From Arthrobacter sp. Bz4 (GTDB lineage: Bacteria > Actinomycetota > Actinomycetes > Actinomycetales > Micrococcaceae): a stretch of DNA of 64,000 nt. Within the stretch, counting starts at the first letter, position 1. Each line of letters begins with the position of its first letter. The notes beneath the pieces were generated by a model. That model was not told the origin of the DNA. It saw only the letters and a list, made by a program, of their open reading frames with translations, and did no database searches. Positions 56,976 through 64,000 of this stretch are shown here, piece by piece. Location: positions 1-64,000 of the forward strand of contig NZ_QDAE01000008.1 in the NCBI RefSeq assembly GCF_003075455.1, read 5' to 3'. The translations under genes were made by a program, and so were the position numbers.

Positions 56976-58775
56976 TCAAGCCAGACCTGCAAGAGCCGCT
57001 TGCTCGGCAAAGTCGGGCATTTGCGCGACCACCTCGGAGAAGGTTCCCTGGGCTGCGAGACGACCATCGGCGAAGAAGAAGACAATGTCGCTGTCCCGGA
57101 TCGTTGAGAGCCGGTGTGCGACGGTGATCGTTGTGACGCTCCCGGCCAGGTTCCTGATGGCCTTGGTTACGGCAGCCTCAGTGGTTGTGTCGAGGGCGCT
57201 TGTCGCTTCATCCAGCACGAGGATTGCCGGGTCGGCGTAAAGGCCACGGGCAATACCGAGGCGCTGCCGCTGTCCACCGGACAGTGCCATTCCCCGCTCG
57301 CCGGCGGCACCGAGGATGCCGTCGGGCCGAGCCTCAACAGCGTCGAGCATCTGTGCGCGCTTCAGTGCCCGTCGAACGCGGTCCGGATCGACCTGGTCCG
57401 GATCCCAAGTGAGGGCCACGTTTTGGGCGATCGATGCGTCGAACAGGGATACTTCCTGCGGTACGTAGCCAACCCGAGACCTCCAGGAGTGAAGGACCTT
57501 ACGCATTGGAATGCCGCCGATCAATACCTCGCCGGAGCTCGGTAGCAGCAGGCCAAGTAGCAGGTCGATCAGAGTGGACTTTCCTGCACCCGATGCACCG
57601 ACGACAGCGACGCGCGAGCCGGCGGGGATGGTCAGGCTGAGCTCGGAGAGTGCCGGAGCTTCAGTATTGGGATAGCTGAAGTTGACGTTCTTGAGGACAA
57701 TGTCCGGCACGCCTACTGGAAGTTCAGCCTGATCGGGTTCGTCCTGCTCTTTCGCACGGGCTTCCGACTCCCGGATGTCGGTGAGCACCTGCTCGGCGAA
57801 GGGTGTACTTGAGTGAACCATCGACAGGATCGCTTGAAACCGTGTCAGTGACGGAATAATCCGAAAACCTGCCACACCAAATAGCGCAACCGCAGCCAAT
57901 GCGTTGGTCACCGGGTCTATCCCTGCTGGGCTGGTGAGCATACCGATTGCGCCTACCAGCATGAACCCGCCGATCAGTGCTGATTCGAGGACAAACCGTG
58001 GCACCTGGCTCAGAAAGGATGCCATGGCCCTCGCCTTGGAGGAGTGAATCCGGTTGCTGTGAACAGCGCGTTCGACGTCGTCAGTGGCGCCTTTGAGGGT
58101 GACTTCCTTAAGCGCGCCAACTGCCTCAGTCAGCAGTCTGACAGTCTTGAAGGAGAACTGCCGGTTGCGGCGGCCATTGGCTACTGCCCTGCGGGAAATA
58201 ACGCGGGACAGCAGGACCGCTACCAGCCCCAGGTAAATGACTGCAGTGGTGGCCGTGATCCAATTGCTTACGAAGAGCACCACAAGCACGGCAAGCACCG
58301 AGACGATTTCTCCAGCCAGGGTCATAGAGGGCATCAGGACACCAGATACCGTGATTGACACTCCGGAGTCGACTGAACGCACCAACTCGGCCGAGTTGCG
58401 CTTCAAACGGTCAACCCATGGAGCTCTCATGTAAGCGGCGAGCAGCCGGTCGCCTATCGCCACCTCATGGGAGGCAAAACGGGAGGTGGCGAACCGAAGG
58501 AGTAGGACGTTCAATGCACTCTTAATGATGACCAGCGTGCAGAAGATCGCCAGAACCGTGATGTAGTCGGGCACGGAATCGATGGTGCCGAAGGGGCCCA
58601 GCTGGACCGAATTACCGGTGATGATGCTCGACATGACGATGGCAATCAACCCGAGCGCGACGACGTCTATGAGCGACAGCAAAGAGGAGAGGATAGCGAA
58701 CCGGATGAGGAATTGCCTGGCAGAATCCGGGAGTACAGCCAAAAGCTGCTTGTTAATCTGTATCAGTGATTTCAT
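56976..58775 (-). CDS. ABC transporter, fused permease-ATPase (lipid-linked glycan flippase type)
   Basis: A 599-residue half-transporter. Six predicted helices (about 20-320) are followed by an ATPase domain (about 355-590) with Walker A GASGAGKSTLIDLLL, signature LSGGQRQRLGIARG and Walker B ILVLDEATSALD. The architecture is that of MsbA/PglK exporters, which flip lipid-linked oligosaccharides. The glycosyltransferase neighbours on both sides fit that role (inference). Confidence 0.87.
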   Translation of the reverse strand: MKSLIQINKQLLAVLPDSARQFLIRFAILSSLLSLIDVVALGLIAIVMSSIITGNSVQLGPFGTIDSVPDYITVLAIFCTLVIIKSALNVLLLRFATSRFASHEVAIGDRLLAAYMRAPWVDRLKRNSAELVRSVDSGVSITVSGVLMPSMTLAGEIVSVLAVLVVLFVSNWITATTAVIYLGLVAVLLSRVISRRAVANGRRNRQFSFKTVRLLTEAVGALKEVTLKGATDDVERAVHSNRIHSSKARAMASFLSQVPRFVLESALIGGFMLVGAIGMLTSPAGIDPVTNALAAVALFGVAGFRIIPSLTRFQAILSMVHSSTPFAEQVLTDIRESEARAKEQDEPDQAELPVGVPDIVLKNVNFSYPNTEAPALSELSLTIPAGSRVAVVGASGAGKSTLIDLLLGLLLPSSGEVLIGGIPMRKVLHSWRSRVGYVPQEVSLFDASIAQNVALTWDPDQVDPDRVRRALKRAQMLDAVEARPDGILGAAGERGMALSGGQRQRLGIARGLYADPAILVLDEATSALDTTTEAAVTKAIRNLAGSVTTITVAHRLSTIRDSDIVFFFADGRLAAQGTFSEVVAQMPDFAEQAALAGLA

Positions 58776-58793
58776 ATCTTTTGGAACCTTAGC

Positions 58794-59195
58794 CTAGTTG
58801 CCGTCGTGAGGATTCCCGGAACGGGTTCCCTGCGCCTCGGGTGGCTGAGTCCCGGTCTCCCAGATCCTCGGGGTCTCGTCTAGAGCGATCCGACGGGCTA
58901 GCTTGGTCATGGACTCTTCCATCCTGCGGTAACGCTGTGCTGTCGATGCCATGAATACCAGGAAGCACACGATGAGGGCGTACAGAACAAGGTCTGTGCC
59001 CCGACCAATTCCAAACGCTTGCGCCACGCGGGTCAATACGACGGGAAAGAAGATCGACAACGCTGCGACAAGGGCAAATCCGAGCAGCAGAATACGGCGG
59101 ATCGCCAGGTGATGGGCATTAGCTCCCCCACGCATCAAAACGAGAGAGCCTAGAATCACGGCAAGCACGAGGACGATCTGAACGATGAACAGCAT
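58794..59195 (-). CDS. DUF2304 membrane protein
   Basis: A 133-residue protein with three hydrophobic helices (about 3-20, 33-53 and 65-84), the RRILLLGFALVAALSIFFPVV stretch, and a charged C-terminus. DUF2304 proteins are commonly found beside GT2 dolichyl-phosphate-sugar synthase-like enzymes, as here (five bases away), and may anchor or assist them. Confidence 0.86.
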   Translation of the reverse strand: MLFIVQIVLVLAVILGSLVLMRGGANAHHLAIRRILLLGFALVAALSIFFPVVLTRVAQAFGIGRGTDLVLYALIVCFLVFMASTAQRYRRMEESMTKLARRIALDETPRIWETGTQPPEAQGTRSGNPHDGN

Positions 59196-59200
59196 GAAGG

Positions 59201-59869
59201 TTACCTAAGGAAGAGGTCGGCCAAAATATTCACGCCGTTCAGGAGTGATTGGCCTTTGGACTTCGAATATTCTGTATACACGATCTCCACCGGGTGTTCC
59301 ACGATCGTGGGCTTCAGCTCGGCGAGCTGATGGATCAACTCCGACGCGTGAGCCATTCTATTTTGTCTCAGATGGATCCGACGGAGGGTGGCGGCATTGA
59401 TGACGCGAAGACCATTGTGCGCGTCAGTTAGTTCGATACCCGTCGAGGCACTCGATTGCCAGGCAACCAGCCGCAGGACTACACGTTTGAGTGGTGAAAT
59501 CTTGGTTCTGTCGTCGAGGAAGCGCGACCCTAGCACCACATCGGCTTCACCAGCGGTGAGTCGAGCCAACATATCTGTAGCATCCTGCACTCGGTGCTGA
59601 CTATCAGCATCGAAAGTAATAACCGCATGCAGCTCCGGGTCCTGCAATGCGTATTCAAAGCCGGTCTGTAGTGCGGCGCCTTGGCCCAGATTCACCGGGT
59701 GCCGCACGACTACTGCACCCGCTTCGATGGCCACTTGTGGCGAGCCGTCGGTGCTTCCGTCGTCGATGCAGACGATATGAGGAAAGTGGGGAAGGAGCCC
59801 CTTAATAACGTCGCCGACGACAGTGGCTTCGTTATACATTGGCACTACAACCCAGGAACGGCTCATCAA
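59201..59869 (-). CDS. Glycosyltransferase family 2 (polyprenyl-phosphate sugar synthase type)
   Basis: A 222-residue GT-A-fold enzyme. VVVPMYNEATVVGDVI at the start, the nucleotide-binding DDGSTDGS, and FDADSQH with the metal-binding DxD match the dolichyl/polyprenyl-phosphate mannose or glucose synthase group. It lacks membrane helices, which the coupled DUF2304 protein may supply. It would make a lipid-phosphate sugar donor for glycan assembly outside the cytoplasm. Confidence 0.88.
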   Translation of the reverse strand: MMSRSWVVVPMYNEATVVGDVIKGLLPHFPHIVCIDDGSTDGSPQVAIEAGAVVVRHPVNLGQGAALQTGFEYALQDPELHAVITFDADSQHRVQDATDMLARLTAGEADVVLGSRFLDDRTKISPLKRVVLRLVAWQSSASTGIELTDAHNGLRVINAATLRRIHLRQNRMAHASELIHQLAELKPTIVEHPVEIVYTEYSKSKGQSLLNGVNILADLFLR

Positions 59870-59919
59870 TTCAGTATCGCATAGCTACTGTCGAGGACCT
59901 GCCGTGGACGGGTCGCGTC

Positions 59920-59934
59920 TAAGCTGAACCAATG
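59920..59934 (+). promoter_or_regulatory. Leaderless promoter of an 11-codon leader ORF
   Basis: TAAGCT (59920-59925) fits TAnnnT and is followed by GAACCA and ATG at 59932, exactly six bases later. The GAACCA spacer is the same as in the promoter at 986-1000. No Shine-Dalgarno sequence precedes the ATG. Confidence 0.55.
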
Positions 59935-59967
59935 AGCTTTCCACCTGAAGACGACGGCGGCCAATAA
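59932..59967 (+). CDS. Leaderless leader peptide MSFPPEDDGGQ upstream of a glycosyltransferase
   Basis: An 11-codon ORF beginning at ATG 59932 and ending in TAA at 59965-59967, which overlaps the glycosyltransferase ATG (59967) as TAATG. The glycosyltransferase has no clear ribosome binding site of its own, so ribosomes ending on the leader would restart on it. No enrichment for one amino acid (no Cys, His or aromatic run) hints at an attenuator. The peptide itself may have no function. Confidence 0.5.
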   Translation: MSFPPEDDGGQ

Positions 59968-61112
59968 TGAGGCCACAGATACTCTGCATTTCCTTCTCCG
60001 ACATTGATTCGGATTCGCGGGTGCTGCGGCAGTTAAGGCTGCTACGCGAGGCAGGCGACGTAACAACAGTCGGTTATGGCTCTGCCCCAGCCGGAGTCAG
60101 GGAACACCTCAACATCGATTCCGCCCGCCCCTCGCTCCCACAGACCGTGCCGGGGGTAGCCAAACTCGCGCTCCGTCTGCACAAAGCGGTCGAGCTGCGT
60201 TCACCGGCCGAACAGGATGCCCTGAAGCTGTTGTCCGGGCGGAAGTTCGATCTGGTAGTTGCCAACGAGGCGCGCGCGCTCCCCCTAGCTCATGCAGTCG
60301 CCGCTGGAGCACCCGTGTGGGGCGACATGCATGAGTGGGCGCCCGAGGAACGCACCCAGGTGCTCTCCTGGCGGCTGCTCGTCGCTCCCTATATGACGCA
60401 CGTCTGCCGCCAGTATCTTCCAACTGTCAGTGCAGTGACTACTGTCAATCACTCGATCGCCGATCTCTATAGGAATCGGTTCGGAGTACCGGTAGAAGTT
60501 GTCCGTAACTCCCTGCCTTTCACCCAGCTGGAGCCGTCGCCCATGGAGCCCGGCACCATCCGTTTGGTACACAGCGGGGGCGCCGTGCCCGGACGCAACC
60601 TGGAGAGCCTCATTAGCGCCGTCGCTCAGCTCGATGACCGGTTCACCCTCGACTTTTACCTCGTGGAAGCGCGCGACGGCGGCAAGTACCTCCGCGCACT
60701 GAAGGGCCTGGCTGACGATGACAGCAGGATCCGATTCCATCCCCCGGTGAAGCCCGAAGAGCTGGCCCGCACCCTCAACGCCTACGACGTCGGCGTCTAC
60801 CAGCTGCCCCCAGCCACCACCAACCAGCGTCTCGCCTTGCCGAACAAGTTCTTCGATTTTGTCCAGGCACGCCTGGCATTGGTTTTTGGTCCCTCCATCG
60901 AGATCTCGCAGCTGGTCCGGCAGCACGACCTTGGTTGGGTGACTGATGATTTTGATACCGAGTCCCTGGTCAAAACCCTGAGAGAGCTCACTCCCGAGAA
61001 CGTGCAGCGATATAAGCACAACTCTCACGCCGCTGCGGCAGTGCTCAGCTCCACCGAAGACGAAAAAACTTCCCGAGCCATCATCGACCGCCTACTCAGA
61101 GCCAGTAGCTAA
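59967..61112 (+). CDS. Glycosyltransferase, GT4-like (paralogue C)
   Basis: A 381-residue GT-B-fold protein sharing the opening RPQILCISFSDIDSDSRVLRQ, the WGDMHEWAPEE loop, RLVHSGGAVPGRN and LALPNKFFDFVQARLALVFGPS with paralogues A and B, but on the opposite strand and more diverged. The start follows the 11-codon leader ORF. Function is probably a surface-glycan step. Confidence 0.86.
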   Translation: MRPQILCISFSDIDSDSRVLRQLRLLREAGDVTTVGYGSAPAGVREHLNIDSARPSLPQTVPGVAKLALRLHKAVELRSPAEQDALKLLSGRKFDLVVANEARALPLAHAVAAGAPVWGDMHEWAPEERTQVLSWRLLVAPYMTHVCRQYLPTVSAVTTVNHSIADLYRNRFGVPVEVVRNSLPFTQLEPSPMEPGTIRLVHSGGAVPGRNLESLISAVAQLDDRFTLDFYLVEARDGGKYLRALKGLADDDSRIRFHPPVKPEELARTLNAYDVGVYQLPPATTNQRLALPNKFFDFVQARLALVFGPSIEISQLVRQHDLGWVTDDFDTESLVKTLRELTPENVQRYKHNSHAAAAVLSSTEDEKTSRAIIDRLLRASS

Positions 61113-61191
61113 TCCGCCGGTGGACTCGGATTCTCTCAGCCTTCTGAAGTATGGTGGCTACTGTTCCAAAATCGATGACCCAGGAGAATAG

Positions 61192-63219
61192 ATGACGTGG
61201 TGGCAAGCTGCTCCCACAATCCTCAGTGCCCTGGCATTGATGTTTATCCCCGGCTACCTCATTGCCCGCTCCTGCGGCAGTAGGGGAATCACCGCAGGGG
61301 CGCTGGCCTCCCCACTCACCATCAGCGTCATCGCGCTGGGAGCAATTGCAGCGGACCTGGTCGGAGTAACGTGGAGCCTCTGGGTATTGATCGTACCCGT
61401 CCTCCTCCTCAGCGTGGGTGGACTAACCGTCCGCCTCCTGTGGCGCCATACTCATCCCACTGCTCATTCCGCCCGCCCTGCAGCACAACAGCACTCGGTC
61501 CAGCGGTCGATCGCGTTTGGATCGGCATTGGCCCTTGCAGCCGTGTTGATCGGGTGGCGGCTGATCGAAATCATCATCTCCCCGGACAATGTCTCGCAGA
61601 CTTACGACGCCGGATTCCACCTCAACGCGCTGCAGTTCATCAGCGACACAGGCTCGGCTTCTTCCCTCACGTTGGGTGGCCTGACAACCAACGGCGCTGA
61701 CCCTTATTTCTACCCGGCCGCCTGGCACGGTTTCGTCTCACTGCTCACCCAGCTGACCCAGCTGACCCAGCTGACCCAGCTGACCCAGCTGACCCAGCTG
61801 ACCCAGGCGAGCATACCGGTGGCTGTCACAGCCTCAAGCCTGGTGATTTCGGCAGTGGTCTGGCCGATTGGCTGCATGTTCTTGTGTACCCGGATCACGG
61901 GCAACCGTCCCATTCCGCTTCTGGTCACCGGTGCACTCTCTGCAGCGTTCGGCGCCTTCCCTTACCTGATGCTTGATTTTGGCGTTCTCTACCCGAATTT
62001 GCTTTCCATAGCGCTGCTCCCAACCTCGATTGGCCTCGCAGCCATGGTCCTGCGCCTGAGCGCCGATAACCACGAAAAATGGGCAGTGAGTCTTCTGGGG
62101 TTCTTCGGCACGCTTCCCGGGCTCGCTTTGGCGCACCCGAGCACTCTGATGGCTCTTCTCGCCCTCATGTTGCCGATGGGCGCCGTCGCCCTTGTCCGGC
62201 ATTGGCGTCACCTGCACCACACGCAGTCGAAGGCGTGGAGATATCTCCCCTCAGTTGCCTCGCTGATCGTCTACGCGGTGGCTGTGTACTTGTTGTGGCT
62301 GCGGCTTCGGCCCGGAGAGGCCGCCTCCGACTGGAAGCCATTCCAAACCCCGGCACAAGCGTTCGGCGAGGTGCTCACATCAGCACCTCAAAGTCGACCC
62401 ATCGCCCTCATGCTGACCATCCTCGTGCTGGCAGGAATTCTTCATGTCCTCCAGCGGAAGGGCGGCTGGTGGGGATTGAGCCTATTCGTCGTGACCGGCT
62501 ACCTCTTTGTGGTGGCGACAGCCTTCCCCCAGGACGACTACCGGGCGCTACTGACCGGTGTCTGGTACAACGACAGCTTCCGCCTTGCAGCACTGCTCCC
62601 GGTGACCACCATCGTTATTGCTGTGATCGGCGGTTCCTGGCTCGTCACGACTTTCGTGTCTCGGATCCAATCCTCGGCAACGGGCGCGCATCGATCCGGA
62701 TACAGAGCGTCACTGCCAGCGGTTGCTGCGTTGGTGATTGCCATAGCTGTCATCACTGTCGGCTCCCAGGGCAAGCAGATGCGGGAAACAGTCACCACGG
62801 CTCAAGAGAGCTACGAGCTCACCGAAGATTCCGATTTCCTGTCCATCGATGAACGGGCACTCATTGAGCGGTTGCCGGGCCAGTTGCCCGACGACGCGGT
62901 CATCGCTGGCAATCCCTGGACAGGCACCCTCTACGCGTACGCACTGGCTGGCATACCAACGCTGACTCCTCACGTTGGCTCGACCGGAGGCGACGAGAAT
63001 CTGACCATCCTGAACCGTCTTCACCTAGCTGGCTCCGACCCTGACATATGTCAGCTAGTCGAAACACTCAATAGCTACTACGTGCTCGATTTTGGGGACA
63101 CAGAGTTACACCTAGGCGACCATAACTACCCCGGTGTCGAGGACCTGGCGATCAAACCTGGTTTCCGGCTACTGGATTCGGAGGGCGATGCCGCCCTCTA
63201 CGAAGTAACTGCCTGTTAG
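61192..63219 (+). CDS. Large polytopic membrane protein, DUF6541-like
   Basis: A 675-residue protein with about twelve hydrophobic segments and a C-terminal extracytoplasmic domain (about 520-675, with PDDAVIAGNPWTGTLYAYA). The arrangement recalls actinobacterial DUF6541 proteins and GT-C glycosyltransferases that use lipid-phosphate sugars outside the membrane. The neighbouring GT2 would supply such a donor (inference). An (LTQ)7 repeat lies at about residues 185-205. RBS AGGAGAA. Confidence 0.8.
   Translation: MTWWQAAPTILSALALMFIPGYLIARSCGSRGITAGALASPLTISVIALGAIAADLVGVTWSLWVLIVPVLLLSVGGLTVRLLWRHTHPTAHSARPAAQQHSVQRSIAFGSALALAAVLIGWRLIEIIISPDNVSQTYDAGFHLNALQFISDTGSASSLTLGGLTTNGADPYFYPAAWHGFVSLLTQLTQLTQLTQLTQLTQLTQASIPVAVTASSLVISAVVWPIGCMFLCTRITGNRPIPLLVTGALSAAFGAFPYLMLDFGVLYPNLLSIALLPTSIGLAAMVLRLSADNHEKWAVSLLGFFGTLPGLALAHPSTLMALLALMLPMGAVALVRHWRHLHHTQSKAWRYLPSVASLIVYAVAVYLLWLRLRPGEAASDWKPFQTPAQAFGEVLTSAPQSRPIALMLTILVLAGILHVLQRKGGWWGLSLFVVTGYLFVVATAFPQDDYRALLTGVWYNDSFRLAALLPVTTIVIAVIGGSWLVTTFVSRIQSSATGAHRSGYRASLPAVAALVIAIAVITVGSQGKQMRETVTTAQESYELTEDSDFLSIDERALIERLPGQLPDDAVIAGNPWTGTLYAYALAGIPTLTPHVGSTGGDENLTILNRLHLAGSDPDICQLVETLNSYYVLDFGDTELHLGDHNYPGVEDLAIKPGFRLLDSEGDAALYEVTAC
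61744..61806. repeat. Seven tandem 9-bp repeats encoding Leu-Thr-Gln
   Basis: Unit CTGACCCAG, first copy CTCACCCAG, seven copies in 63 bp. All keep the frame. They fall between two hydrophobic parts of the DUF6541-like protein, in a short loop. Confidence 0.95.
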
Positions 63220-63241
63220 GTACTGGCTCCCCCGGTAGCCG

Positions 63242-63982
63242 CTAAATCGAGCCGCCGCGGAGATGGGCGACGGCGTCGTGAACTGGCCCGTCGAAGATAA
63301 TCTTGCCGTGGGCAAGAATGACTCCCCGTTCGCAGACCTGAGCAACGAGGTCCAGATCATGGCTGACAACCACAAGTGTCTTCCCAGCCGCTGCCAACTC
63401 CATGATCTTGGCGATGCACTTCCGCTGGAACGGTTCATCCCCCACGGCAAGGATTTCGTCGACAAGGAAGACTTCCGGATTGGTGTGCACTGCGACGGAA
63501 AAGGCCAGGCGAAGGTACATACCCGAGGAGTAAAACTTCACCTCCGTGTCGATGAACTGACCGATCTCCGAGAAATCCACGATGGATTCGAACAGGTCAT
63601 CGATCTGTTGCTCCGTCATGCCCAGGATGGCTCCGTTCAGATAAACGTTGTCCCGACCGCTCAGGTCCGGGTGGAAACCCGCCCCTACCTCAATCAGCCC
63701 GGCGACTCTTCCCCTGGTCCGCACTGTGCCGTCGTCCGGCAGCATGACGCCCGAGATGTGTTTCAGGAGCGTCGACTTCCCCGAGCCATTGAGCCCCAGC
63801 AGGGCCACCGACTCTCCCTGCCTAACATCCAGCGATACATCGTCCAGCGCGTGAAACTTCTTCGACAGGTCGCCTTTGCGGCCCTTGACGAGCCAGACGA
63901 ACGCCTCCTTGATGGAACGGGTATGTCGCAACACGAACTGTTTGGAAATGCCGCGTACTTCAATTGCAGTCGTCATTGTCAC
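63242..63982 (-). CDS. Polysaccharide export ABC ATPase (Wzt/TagH type)
   Basis: A 246-residue ABC ATPase. Walker A is LLGLNGSGKSTLLKHI, the insertion GFHPDLSGRDNVYLNG and VFLVDEILAVGDEPF (Walker B) mark the Wzt/TagH/RfbE group that exports O-antigen-type or teichoic-acid-type polymers. It has no C-terminal carbohydrate-binding domain. Its permease partner would lie beyond 64000. It ends the surface-glycan locus within this window. Confidence 0.9.
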   Translation of the reverse strand: MTMTTAIEVRGISKQFVLRHTRSIKEAFVWLVKGRKGDLSKKFHALDDVSLDVRQGESVALLGLNGSGKSTLLKHISGVMLPDDGTVRTRGRVAGLIEVGAGFHPDLSGRDNVYLNGAILGMTEQQIDDLFESIVDFSEIGQFIDTEVKFYSSGMYLRLAFSVAVHTNPEVFLVDEILAVGDEPFQRKCIAKIMELAAAGKTLVVVSHDLDLVAQVCERGVILAHGKIIFDGPVHDAVAHLRGGSI

Positions 63983-64000
63983 AACTCCTGGGCGAAGCGG

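Overview
The window is chromosomal DNA of a high-GC Gram-positive bacterium, most likely a Micrococcaceae member of the Arthrobacter group (inference). Supporting signs are a fused alpha-ketoglutarate decarboxylase/dehydrogenase (Kgd), a SigR/RsrA pair of the mycothiol type, the 24-residue actinobacterial ribosomal protein bL37, GuaB1, a SAM-IV riboswitch, several leaderless-looking promoters (TAnnnT about six bases before the start codon) and frequent GTG starts. I found no prophage, insertion sequence, CRISPR array or tRNA.

Layout. 0-6 kb: mercaptopyruvate sulfurtransferase diverging from a cysteine desulfhydrase-like enzyme, a PhoD-type phosphatase, a WYL regulator diverging from an alpha/beta hydrolase, and an MBL-fold hydrolase. 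6-9.5 kb: zinc uptake (Zur, ZnuB, ZnuC, His-rich ZnuA, probable Zur operator). 9.5-12 kb: two coupled CorC/HlyC-type membrane proteins. 12-18 kb: GuaB1 diverging from Kgd. 18-25 kb: SGNH-like pseudoenzyme, DUF1810 protein, a quinone-oxidoreductase-like enzyme, bL37, rsrA-sigR with a textbook SigR promoter, DoxX-like protein, aroA (frameshifted), rsgA, cspA. 25-28.5 kb: hisN, then a SAM-IV riboswitch ahead of a SufS-like cysteine desulfurase homologue and a methyltransferase. 28.5-32 kb: a manganese-type ABC importer with its DtxR/MntR-family regulator. 32-33 kb: a fluoride riboswitch controlling two crcB fluoride channel genes, one frameshifted. 33-36.6 kb: YbdK-type carboxylate-amine ligase, YdeI-like protein, GH13 alpha-glucosidase. 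36.7-42.5 kb: ssrA (tmRNA), smpB, a LytM-type hydrolase, ftsX, ftsE and prfB, all on the minus strand. 42.6-45 kb: a second YbdK paralogue and a flavoprotein behind a second GGAAT-N18-GTT promoter. 45-53.5 kb: a Tad/Flp pilus locus flanked by two secreted proteins that each join a GH25-like barrel to FG-GAP-type repeats. 53.5-64 kb: a surface-glycan locus with three related family-4-type glycosyltransferases, a further glycosyltransferase, GT2 plus DUF2304, a PglK/MsbA-like ABC flippase, a large DUF6541 membrane protein and the ATPase of a polysaccharide exporter.

Regulation visible in the DNA: one SAM-IV riboswitch, one fluoride riboswitch with a hairpin that can hide the Shine-Dalgarno sequence, two SigR promoters, a Zur-like palindrome, leaderless promoters including one that drives an 11-codon leader peptide coupled to a glycosyltransferase, and several hairpin terminators.

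Quality caution: four genes (a corC-like gene, aroA, crcB, the GH25 gene) each carry one apparent single-base deletion in otherwise well-conserved frames. One is aroA, which is normally needed for growth without aromatic amino acids, so uncorrected sequencing indels are more likely than four real mutations. I saw no convincing wholly new system. The best leads are the Tad locus bracketed by GH25-like/FG-GAP proteins, the leaderless leader peptide, and the SAM-IV-controlled desulfurase/methyltransferase pair.
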